Assembly (NCBI RefSeq): GCF_026212465.1
Contig: NC_080053.1
Span: 4,985,287-5,049,286, forward strand
From: Amaranthus tricolor
Lineage: Eukaryota; Streptophyta; Magnoliopsida; Caryophyllales; Amaranthaceae
Length of the DNA stretch: 64,000 nt
Direction: 5' to 3'
In this document: one piece after another, positions 33,964 through 43,719 of the stretch
Layout: every line of letters starts with the position of its first letter
How positions within the stretch are numbered: the first letter of the stretch is position 1
Program-made: the position numbers and the translations under genes
Notes under the pieces: model-generated
What the model saw: the letters and a program-made list of their open reading frames with translations, nothing else
What the model was told of the DNA's origin: nothing
Database searches by the model: none

Positions 33964-36900
33964 TGATAATGAATAGCATCCTCACATGGAATGTGAGGGG
34001 GCTAAACAAGGCACGTAAATAAAGTGAAGCAGCTCGATTTATATCTAGCCACAATATTAGCCTTTTTAGCCTCCTCGAAACCAAGGTGAAGCGGCAAGGA
34101 CTTGGAGCCCTTTACCAATGACTATGCCCTTCATGGTGTTTCACACATAATTTAACATGGCACAAGGGTGGATGTATTATTGTTGTCTTCAGATCATACA
34201 TGTAAAAGTAACCCCCCTTATCAATGAGAACTTCTTCTTTTCGTTTGTGTACGGTGCCAGCGACAGGAAAGGGAGAGAAGACCTCTTTACTCAACTTGAG
34301 GGCATAAAAGCCCACATTAAAGGACCATGGCTCATTATGGGAGATTTCAACTACATAGCCAATCTAGATGAAAGAATAGGTCAACGACCTCATATCCATG
34401 AATTGGAGCCCTTAAGAAAATGTGTGGAAGCTTGTGATATTCATAATCTGAAAATCACAGGGAGATTCTTCACCTGGACGAACAAGCAGCAGGGAACCGC
34501 AAGGGTCTTAAGCAAAATCGATCGAGTTATGGGCAACCAAGCCTGGGAAAGCACCTTCCCTACGTCTGAGGCTGTTTTCCTCCCAAAAGAAGACTTTGAT
34601 CACACCTCGATGCTAGTCCACTTCTTCAAGCAGCAAAGAAGGACCAAAATGTTCAAATTATTCAACCACTGGAGGAAACGGGACTTCATTGGGGCAATCC
34701 AGGACATTAGGAACAATACAATCCAAGGTTCGAAAAGCCATCAAATCATCACGAAACTCAAAAAGATACAAGCTCATTGTAAATAGAATTTCAAGAAAGA
34801 TGAACAAGCAGCGGTGATCCAAGCGGAAAACAACCTTCTTATAGCCCAGGAGAAGGTAAACTCTCACCCTACTAATGTGCATCTTATTGATATTGAATTC
34901 AAAATGGCAGATCTCCTCAAAAAGGCCAAGGAAGAGAGAGACTCTGCTCTTCGTTAGAAGGCCAAAATTGCTTGGCTCACTATCGGAGATGAGAATACTA
35001 AATTCTTCCATCATTCCATCGAACACAGAATGAGATCAAACACCATCAATGTGCTCCACATAGGCGATGAGATCACGAGCGATAAAGCCAGGATCCGAGA
35101 GGTGTTCCAGAAATACTACACGGATCTGCTGAGTAACGACATAAAAGAGAGACGGTTCATCAACACAAATATCATTCATCAAGGCCCTGTCCTCACGGAT
35201 GCCCAACAAGGGCTTCTAAATCTGAATTTTTTCAAAGGATGAAATTAAAAAAAACAATACGGAGCATCCTTGAAGATAAAGCCCCTGGTCTCGATGGCTT
35301 CAATAGTGGCTTCTATAAAGCGGGCTGGCCAGTAATAGGCACTGATGTGGTTGAAGTAGTCCAAGATTTCATCAAAACTGGAATTTCGCCCAAGGCTTGG
35401 AATGTCATAGCTATCACCTTGATCTCCAAAACTCAAAGTTCAAAGGGTCCAATGGATTACCGGCCCATCTCTTGTTGCAATGTCATGTACAAATGCATAT
35501 CCAAACTCATCTGCAGCAGACTCAAGCTTAACCTAGGCTCCATCATAAGCCCCAAACAAGGCGCGTTCGTGGAAGGACGCAGCATTCTTCATAATATTCT
35601 ATTGTGCCAAGACGTGGTGAAACACTATGGAAGGAAAAGCTGCATGCCTAGTTTCCTTCTTAAAATGGACCTATGAAAGGCATATAATACTCTGAATCGG
35701 GGTTTTCTGAAAGATATGAAGACAACCCTCAACTTCCCGACTTGGTTCATCAAGAGAACCATGACGTGTGTTAACTCTACCAAGTATTCACTGATCTTGA
35801 ATAGTACCCCACTGGAACCCTTCAACTGCAAACGTGGAGTAAGACAAGGCGACCCTATATCCCCGCTTCTTTTTGTCAACGGCATGGAATATCTTTCTAG
35901 AATCCTCAAATGTGGGAATCAGAGGACTTTAAATTCCATCCAAGATGTACTAAACTGAGCCTAAACAACTGGTCTTTGCTGATGACCTTATGTTGTTCTG
36001 CAAAGGAGACATGCAATCTATTAAGCTTCTTAGCAATGGTGTGGAAACCTTCTCTCAAAGTTCGGCCCTCACTGCTAATTACGCCAAATCAGGGACCTAC
36101 CTTGTAGGGTTGATGATGAGTTCAAAGCGCTAGCAGCTAATACCTTAGATTTTGCCTTTGAGCGCCCCCCTATGAAGTACCTAGGCATGCCTCTCACTTC
36201 CAAATGGTATACAGCAGCTGACTGCGACTACTTGGTGGACAAAATGACCACTTGGATTCGCTCATGGTTTGCAAGAAAACTCTCATATACAACTCGACTC
36301 CAACTGATCAACTTAGTCCTTATGAGCATCTCCAATTACTAGAGTCAAACTGTGATCCTTCCCAAGAAAGTTGTGAATCAGATTAACGCTACATGTCGCT
36401 CTTATCTTTGGCACGGAGAATCAGATAGCAGATCCCCAGGGAATGTAAGCTGGGAGAAGGTTTGTAGGGCTAAAAAAGAAGGTGGGCTCGGGATACGAAA
36501 CCTCAAACTCTGGAACCTAGCAGCAGTAGGTAAAATAGCGTGGCACATTAGCTCAATGCAGGATTCCCTATGGGTTAAATGGGTACATGGAGTGTATATG
36601 AAACGAGGAAGATGGGAACTCTTCAATACCCCCATCACAACAAGTTGGGTTATAAAAAGGCCTTACCGAGTCAAGGAGACACTCAAAGTATGAATGTAAA
36701 AGTCGCAATATTCCATAGAAACTATGTATAAGAAATTGATGGGACCCAAGGACAATGTATGCTAGGCTAATACAGTGTGGAACAAAGCCGTCACCCCAAG
36801 AAGCCGCTTTGTAGTTTGGCTCGCCTGTCAGGAGAGACTAAAAACAAAACAGCGCCTCAAGAACATGGAAGTGATGAATGACGAGACTTGTCCTATATGT

Positions 36901-37227
36901 GGAACTCAAACTGAATCGATTGTACACCTCTTCTTCCAATGTGACTTCAGCTACCAATGTGTGGAAGCTCTTAAACGTTGGGTTGGGGTGAACTGGAGCA
37001 TCAAGAGCATGAAAGAGATCCATCGTAAACGCCGAATGCCTAAGCTCATAGAGGCAATATTTTGTAACCTCATCTATGCCATCTGGAACGCTAGAAATGA
37101 TGTTATCTGGCAGAAGAAGGTGATGACTGTCTGGAGGGTGGTGGACTCCATAAAAGACGAATCTAAAATCAGATTCAATTCACTATCGCTTAATGAACCC
37201 TTTTCACATTGGTTGACAACGTTGTAA
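33964..37227 (+). pseudogene. LINE ORF2: endonuclease, reverse transcriptase, zinc-binding domain
   Basis: Endonuclease: ILTWNVRGLNKARK, FSLLETKVKRQGLG and IMGDFNYIANLDE. Reverse transcriptase: EDKAPGLDGFNSGFYKAGWP, DYRPISCCNVMYKCISKLIC, GVRQGDPISPLLF, and the FADDLM active site near 35974-35995. The zf-RVT domain follows (MWNKAVTPRSRFVVWLACQE, CPICGTQTESIVHLFFQC), then the usual L1 tail. At least six stops or shifts interrupt the frame (for example near 34785, 34956, 35675 and 35957). Confidence 0.92.
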
Positions 37228-37834
37228 TTGTGTTGAATGTTGGCTTGTGTCTCTCTTTGCTCTTATATGACTTTGCAGGGTCCCTTCATACATGTTGCTG
37301 CTTCTTGATCCAAGGATGCACAACCTACTGCTGCCTTATGCCCCCAGTAACACTGCTGTTCCTACTGCCTGTTGCTGTTCCAGCCACTACCCAGCTGCTG
37401 CACATGCTAACTGCTGCATCTGTATAGTGCCTACACATTAGCAGCCAGCATACACTTGGCTTTACTGAGGTCTTATTCTTTGGATGCTGCACCCATGAGT
37501 GTATACCTGCTGCTGCTTCTGTTCCTTGGATGCTGCACTTGCTGACTCCTGTTTACCTATGTTTTGTGCCACTTTTGTAAAGGTCCTCTTAAACCCCTTT
37601 TGTTTGCGGTTAACGCATAGGTAGATTTTTCATGTTGTAATGTCGTTTGTGGCACTATATTTTTAGATATTCTGGTTTCTCCTTTGCACATGAAGAGTGA
37701 GGTTGAGAAACCCTTCATAGAAGGTGGGCTCTTGTTTCACACTGATGCAACTTATAGGGAGACCCTGGTTATCTAGGCTCGCCCCTCTTTGTAAATAATT
37801 TCGTTTAAGTATTTTATAGAAAATCGTTTGTCAA
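37228..37834 (+). other. LINE 3' UTR
   Basis: A CTGCTG- and GCTGCA-rich, non-coding stretch after ORF2, ending before the microsatellite tail. Confidence 0.7.
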
Positions 37835-37844
37835 AATAATAATA

Positions 37845-37922
<78 letters not shown>
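37835..37922. repeat. (AAT)n(GAT)n(AAT)n tail of the LINE
   Basis: AAT units, then about ten GAT units, then about 17 AAT units, directly after the 3' UTR. Confidence 0.93.
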
Positions 37923-37923
<1 letters not shown>

Positions 37924-38509
37924 AAAAAATAGATAAAATTAAAGACAATAAATGCTAAAGAGGGTTAAAAAAAATAGCATATACACAATATATTAGTATA
38001 ATTTAGCATACAAAATGCACTAATAAACAAAAGAAAATATGACAAAGAAAATCGTGTGCATTTTCTTTCTTCTTCTACAAACTAAATTACTTGTTCATAA
38101 TTATTATAATTCCTAATGCTACAAGAAGCTAATGACCACCAAATCCATAATTAAGGAGATATATAATTTGAGTTGGCAAAATTTTTCTTTAAATCTAAAA
38201 GTATGGGAAGAGGAAGAAGATGAGTTGTTTATGTTATGGGAATACATTGTCGGTGGAAGAAGGAAGGAGAAGGAGGATTTTTGATGTAAAGAGTAAAGTT
38301 GAAAGGATAAGGGGTATATGTTAAAAAGAATTAGGGTAATCCGTTTTTATAGAGGGTTATCTCAAATTGTACAATATACCGTATTATTTATGTATATTTA
38401 AAAAAAATACATAAAGTAAAAGGTAAATGAAAAAAAAAAGCACATAGATATAAATGCAAATACAACAAATAAAAATGCACATATAAATATACAAGAATAA
38501 AAAAAATAA

Positions 38510-38706
38510 GGCTAACCGTTCATTTAAGCGGTAAAAGAAAAACAATTAGTCAGCCATATAGGCAGTTTAAAGAATAATAACAAAAGAAATAAATAAAACT
38601 AACCGTCCATTTAGGCGGTAAAAAATAGTTAACCATCCATATAGGCGTAAAATAAAATAATAACAAAAGCAATAAAGTATCTTTTGTCATCCATAAAGGT
38701 GACGTA
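38510..38706 (-). repeat. five short self-complementary repeats in the Copia leader
   Basis: Units such as ACCGTCCATTTAGGCGGT recur at about 38516, 38550, 38603, 38632 and 38690 with variation. Each is itself nearly palindromic, so the leader RNA could form a row of small hairpins upstream of gag. Confidence 0.65.
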
Positions 38707-38723
38707 TTGTCCAATAAATTATT

Positions 38724-39110
38724 TTATGGGTTATTTGTCTTGCAGCATTTAGTACTTGTTTCTCGCTCATTATCTTTAGTTCTTTTATTACTTGATGAGG
38801 GTTTATTTGCAGTTGATGTTGTTGGAGCATTATTAGTTGGTTGTGTTGATGAATTATTATTTGTTGGTCGTACTGGTGGAATATTAGTCGGTGGGACTAG
38901 TGGATTATTAATTGGTCGTATATGTGAATTACGAGTTGGTGGTACTGGTGAACCATTAGTATTATTGGGATTATTATGTCGGAGCTGATTTAAATCAGTC
39001 CTTACTGGGTTTGTAGTGAAGGGTATGAAATTATGCTCAATTATAAAATATAAAAATGTGTTAAAAACACATTGGATGACGATGTTGATACCATTTGATT
39101 GTTGGTCCAT
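38724..39110 (-). other. open frame of 128 codons in the Copia leader
   Basis: It lies between the primer site and gag, in the sense direction of the element. The start is MDQQSNGINIVIQCVFN. The second half is rich in Asn, Pro and Thr (NNPNNTNGSPVPPTRNSHIR). No domain is recognised. It is probably leader sequence that happens to be open, but it is longer than its neighbours. Confidence 0.3.
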
Positions 39111-39181
39111 TTGTGGGTACCGATGAAAAAAAAAATGTTTAATTAGGTTTTAAAAAATATTACTTTCTTAATTAATAAGGG

Positions 39182-39201
39182 TAAAGCTGGTGCTGACAAC
39201 G
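39182..39201 (-). promoter_or_regulatory. Copia primer binding site
   Basis: The sense sequence after the 5' LTR reads CGTTGTCAGCACCAGC. It resembles the CGTTATCAGCACGA motif that follows many plant Copia LTRs and pairs with an internal part of initiator tRNA-Met. Two positions differ from what I recall. Confidence 0.6.
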
Positions 39202-39391
39202 TGTTAAAACTTAGAGAGATAATGAGGAAGTAGAATAAGTAAAAGTTAGAAGATAGAAAGGTTTTTACTCATCGGTGTGATTTCTACATTGGTGAACTTT
39301 TATATTTATAGGCAAGTTCCACCTACAATTACATTGTATGCATTCACATTAGGGTAAATCCATCAATTACCTTTCACATTATATTTCAACA
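39202..39391 (-). repeat. 5' LTR of the Copia element
   Basis: 190 bp, paired with 24204-24395. It would contain the promoter for minus-strand transcription. It directly abuts the primer site at its 39202 end and the target duplication ATATT at 39392. Confidence 0.95.
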
Positions 39392-39483
39392 ATATTGATA
39401 TTTCTTACCACATCAACATATTCTTTAATATATAAGTTGCTCATTAGAGCAAAGTATGTTCTTTTAAATTTTCATTTAATATA

Positions 39484-39779
39484 TTCCCTTCTATTTATTA
39501 TTATTGTACGATTTGATTTTGCACGTTTGTCAATGCTTATATTCAATTGTAAATATCTCAAATTGTATTTTATTTAAAAATTATAAAAAATGTTGATATA
39601 TATTAATAAATTTTACATCGAAAAGAATCAAATAAGATATCTCTGATTAAAGATTAAGATTAAGAATAAAATTTAATCATGTTTTAACTTAAGATTAAAA
39701 ATAAAATACAAACTAAGCGTGATTGATATATAGTATCAAAAAACCACGTGCTGAGACAATAATAGTGAATAAGAAGGAA
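39484..39779. repeat. Stowaway-like MITE
   Basis: TTCCCTTCTATTTATTATTA pairs with the complement of the right end (TTCCTTCTTATTCACTATTA) and both continue into TTGT. TA flanks on both sides (39482-39483 and 39780-39781). It lies about 90 bp outside the Copia border. Confidence 0.8.
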
Positions 39780-40150
39780 TAACATTTTTGAATTTAAAAT
39801 CGACATGATATCTCCTAAAATTTCTTAAAATATAAATTTGTTTAACTTTTATGTAAAAGTAATTGCTTATTAAAAAAGTTTCTTTCATTAAAATTTAAAC
39901 TTTTAAATATGTTTTGTCAAAAACCAAAAAGATATGTACAAGATCAACAAATAATATTTTGACTATAAGAATCATTAAAATAACGTTATTAGAAGATTAC
40001 CAATAGTTTTCTGAAAAAGTATGAGAAGTTTTTTTCATTCATTAAAAGTTTAATACATATAATTCCAAATCCCCTTTATTTATCTTTTAGGAAATATTAT
40101 AATTTTACATTAATAATATGTTATTGCATCTTTTTTTAAAATTTATATTA

Positions 40151-40393
40151 ACTCCCTCCTAGTAACATTTGACAATGAACATTTGCCAACACAATATTTC
40201 TATCATTAATATCTGTAATAGTATATAATTAAAAATTGTAAAAAGTTAATATTAATAATCGTTGAATTGAAATAAATCAAATAAGATTCCACTTAATTAT
40301 ATTATAAATTATAGATTAAGAATAAAATACAAGTTAAAAGTGATAGATGAACAGTGTGTCAAATGTCATATGTGACTAATAGCTTATCTTATT
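40151..40393. repeat. Stowaway-like MITE, diverged
   Basis: The left end ACTCCCTCCTAGTAACATTT and the right end (complement CTATTAGTCACATATGACAT) are related, and the core shares ATCAAATAAGATTCCACTT with the family. The exact ends are uncertain. Confidence 0.5.
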
Positions 40394-40812
40394 TTTCTAG
40401 TATATCTTGACTTATAAAAGCACATCGGATCCTATTAGTGTTGAATTGAGCTTATATATATATAAAAAAAAAAGAAAAAGGTGATGAAAATGTGAGAGAT
40501 TAGAATATGTTCTTACAGTTGTGGTAAATGTAAATGATATTAACTTAATAGTGTAATTAAGTTTGGGGTGAGTTCTCTTCGATTATTTGACTTTGTTTGG
40601 TAAAAAGTATATAACCAGTCCTACTTGACAGTGGATTACGGATGAGGATAAAATATAAGAAATATTAAGTCAAAATTCTAATTTAATATGAAATCTTTTT
40701 GGTAAGGTGTTTAAGTATAAATTTGTATGAGCTAACCAAAACAAACATTATTATATTAAAGTAGATCATTTAGGGTAAGAACTCATCCCAAATATAACTA
40801 TGAATGGGTGTA

Positions 40813-40965
40813 ACGGTCCATTTGGTTGGTGGTATTAGACTTTGATAATGGGAATGAAAATTAGTGTAATTTTGATTGAAAAATCTATTATTATCTTAAT
40901 GCTTATGTTTGTCCAGCTTTAATCATTTCATTTTCTTCATAAATTTCATTTCAATGCTTATAATC
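40813..40965. repeat. MITE family A, copy C (one end only)
   Basis: It starts CGGTCCATTTGGTTGGTGG and follows copy A through CATTTTCTTCATAAATTTCA. The match ends near 40965 and the opposite end is missing. Confidence 0.65.
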
Positions 40966-41215
40966 TCTAGATATTTTCCACTAACTTTATTTTAATATTT
41001 TTTATTTTTTATGGTCTCCACATCTTTCCCACTACCTCTATTTAAATATTTTTTTAATAATTTTAATTCAAAATTTTTCGCTAACTTTATTTTAATTTTT
41101 TTAAAATGTTTATAAGCTCCACTTTTTCACTTATAATCTTATTATTTAATAATGTAATGTGTCAATCATCTAAATAAATCATTTTTTTTAATTTCTGTGA
41201 AAATGTTTATAGGAA
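40966..41215. repeat. degenerate repeats related to 10286-10430
   Basis: CCACTAACTTTATTTTAATA and GTCTCCACATTTTCCCACT-like units repeat in the opposite orientation to the first region. The end reads GGAAATGGAGGGAGTA, a Stowaway-like terminus without a partner. Confidence 0.45.
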
Positions 41216-41324
41216 ATGGAGGGAGTAATAATTTAATTTAATAAAAATGAAAAATAACATTAGATTCGAATCTAATAATATGGGTTGGGCACTTGGGTTA
41301 AACTGGAAGAAGACATCAGTATCG

Positions 41325-41395
41325 TTGCACTGGCCCATTAGCAACAGCCCAATAGTCGCCGTTTTAGGCTTTATTTGTATGGATTTTCCCGCCGG
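41325..41395 (+). promoter_or_regulatory. site II and E2F-like motif cluster
   Basis: Within 70 bp are TGGCCCATT, AGCCCAAT (both TCP-type site II forms) and TTTCCCGCC (E2F-type). Such clusters occur in promoters of growth-related plant genes. It is about 750 bp before the NET4-like 5' exon, with a MULE MITE between them. Confidence 0.4.
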
Positions 41396-41577
41396 TCTTC
41401 AAACAAAGCGACAAATCCATCATTTTCATGCGAGAAGATGGAAATGGATTAATGAAGCCCTTTTAAATTTACAAAAACATCCTTCTATCTTTATTTTGAA
41501 ATTTGAATTTAAATTTACAAAAGTGTCCATTCAAGTCATTGACTCGATTTCGAATCAAATATTTCTGATTAATTTTA

Positions 41578-41977
41578 GGAAAATTTACCCAGAATAATCC
41601 AACCTATTCATGATTTTCCTACAATAATCCCAACTATCGATTAACCATGAATAATCCCAACTATTGACTCACTTAACCTGTGCTGTTGTTGCTCTTGTTT
41701 TTACCGGCGAAACAGGTAATTTTCTGGCATTTAGTCAATAGTTGGGATTATTGTAGGAAAATCGTAAATAGGTTGGATTATTCTGGGTAAATTTTCCATT
41801 TTTAAAAATATTTATCTTTTTTTTTATATCAAAATGACTTGCTACAATAGGTAGCAGGTCACCCGGGTGTACCCAAGGCAAAGAAACTCCTAAGTTCGGA
41901 TTATTCATGGTTAATTGATAGTTGGGATTATTGTAGGAAAATCGTGAATAGGTTGGATTATTCTGGGTAAATTTTCC
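41578..41977. mobile_element. MULE-type MITE with perfect 9-bp target duplication
   Basis: The left end GGAAAATTTACCCAGAATAA is mirrored exactly at the right end, with more than 50 bp of inverted repeat. TTAATTTTA stands at 41569-41577 and again at 41978-41986, the 9-bp size of Mutator elements. A third copy of the terminal repeat, in right-end orientation, lies inside at about 41737-41800. There is no coding capacity. Confidence 0.9.
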
Positions 41978-42139
41978 TTAATTTTAAAACAAACTTTAAG
42001 TTTATGTTAATTTTAAATTTATTTTTTTATTTTAAATTAAAATTAAATTCAATTAAAAAATCAAATAAATATTAAATTATTAAATTTATTTTAAACATCT
42101 CAAAATATTTAATTAGACAGAAAAGGCGGCAAAACATGT

Positions 42140-42285
42140 GCCCTCAAAAACTGGGGCCTCTTACTTTAACTCTGTTATCAACCCTTTTCTTCTTGTTCTC
42201 GTCTTTCCTACTCTTTTATTTCTCTCATTATTTCTCTCTCTAACAAGTTCATCTCTAACAATCTCGCTACCCATTTCAAGAAAAG
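42140..42285 (+). other. probable 5' UTR exon of the NET4-like gene
   Basis: A pyrimidine-rich leader followed by a donor (AGAAAAG/GTAATCC at 42285). The next exon begins at about 43678 after TGATGCAG. The transcription start is only estimated. Confidence 0.5.
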
Positions 42286-43719
42286 GTAATCCAATTTATG
42301 GAATTCAAGATGGTTTTCATTTTTTTAAAAAAAATTTTTATTGGGTTTTTCTTGGAAGGGTTTTAGTTAAGGTTAGTGTCTGAATTGATGTTTGATTCTT
42401 ATGAATTCAGTTTTTTTTTTTTTCTTTTTTTCTTTCTTTTTTTTTTTTGTAAATTAGTAAATGGGGAAGGATTTTTTAAAGATTTTTTTGTAATTCATAT
42501 TGATTTTTTTGGAGGGTTTCATTTATGGTGTGTGTCTGAACCGATGTTTGATTCTAGTTGATGAAGTTGTTTCTGTGATTTAGAAAATGGGGATGAATGA
42601 AATTGATAATCTATGATTTTTTATTTGATAAAGATTGTATTTTAATTACAACGTTTGTGAATTTGGTGAATTGTGTGCATCTATTGGGCAATAGGGTTTT
42701 GGAAGTTGCTTAAGGCTTAATATTTGAAATTCCCTATGTTGATATTTTTAAACTAATTCTCCAAGTCCCAAAAGATCACTAAATTCTTTTTTTTTCGTAA
42801 TATGTTTGGATTTTTTTGGTGGCTTTCAGTTATAGTGGGTGCCTGAATACAGTTTGATTCATGTGAATAAAGTTTTTTTTTTTAAAAAAAAAAAAGAAAA
42901 TGAGGAAGGATGCAAATGATGATCAGAGATTGTCTTTTTGATAAAGATGAGATCTTAACACTAATGTTATTGAATTTGTTGAATTGTGTTCATCTTTTTG
43001 AAATTTTGGGTTTACATTTGGATTTTTTTTTGTTGAATTTAGTGTGTTCGTTGTTCATACAATTGATTTGCTTTGATCCTAGTGAGTTTACTAAGTTATC
43101 AATTTTTGGATCTGTGATTCAATTTGATTAAGTTGTACAATTTTGGATCATTTGGCCTATGTTTCTAGAATTCGCCATTCGCATATATTAGCATATGTTG
43201 ACAATCTTTTGTTTGATTTCCTTCGAACATCCAAAATCATTCGGTACTTCTGGCAATTCTTGTTGGTTACCTGTGGGACTCTTTTTGGGCTAACTTTGAC
43301 CACTTTTCTCTGGCCCTCTCTTTGGAGAGGTACTGGTATAGGTTGTGCCTTACCTTTCCCCCATCGGATCTTACTTTCAAATGGTATACTGGTTTGATAA
43401 CTATGGCTATGTGTGCGTGTTGTTGATTATGTTGTCACACTTACTTTATGCTCAACCTATTCTTCGGCATTTCTGAAGTCTAAATGTTGGTTTCTCCAAT
43501 TGGTGGAAATGCCTAGAAACAGGATTCTTCAGTAGTCTCTTATGACACTATTTTTCTGTTTGTTATTAAAAGTGTATTGGTATGCGATTGAATTTTCCTT
43601 TCCTTTTGAAATCAATTGATGTAGTTCATACACTTGATTTCCTTCTAAATGTTTGTTATTTCTACCATATGATGCAGTAGTTGTGCTGCCCGAGAGGATC
43701 AAACTAGGATTCGTTTGTG

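Larger units (their letters stand above)
32613..37922 (+). mobile_element. L1-type LINE inserted in the Copia leader
   Basis: Full-length layout: ORF1 with a zinc knuckle, ORF2 with endonuclease, reverse transcriptase and zinc-binding domain, a CTGCTG-rich 3' UTR, and an (ATA)/(ATG)n tail. It is on the plus strand, opposite to the Copia host. Both ends are bordered by AAT-type microsatellites (32545-32612 and 37835-37922). Many stops indicate an inactive copy. Confidence 0.9.
24204..39391 (-). mobile_element. Ty1/Copia LTR retrotransposon, complete outline, with two nested insertions
   Basis: LTRs at 24204-24395 and 39202-39391 share most of their sequence, and both have TGTT...AACA ends. 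The target duplication ATATT is perfect (24199-24203 and 39392-39396). On the minus strand follow a primer site at 39182-39201, leader, gag, integrase, reverse transcriptase, RNase H and a purine tract AAGGGGAG next to the 3' LTR. That is the Copia order. The real element is about 6 kb; a MULE (27435-31300) and a LINE (32613-37922) add the rest. All coding regions are broken. Confidence 0.95.

Noticed and set aside
37835..37922. GAT/AAT tract as a CRISPR-like or regulatory array
   Set aside because: Simple microsatellite tail of a LINE.
41247..41597. 116-codon frame
   Set aside because: It runs across a motif cluster and into the MULE MITE; no domain and poor codon structure at the end.
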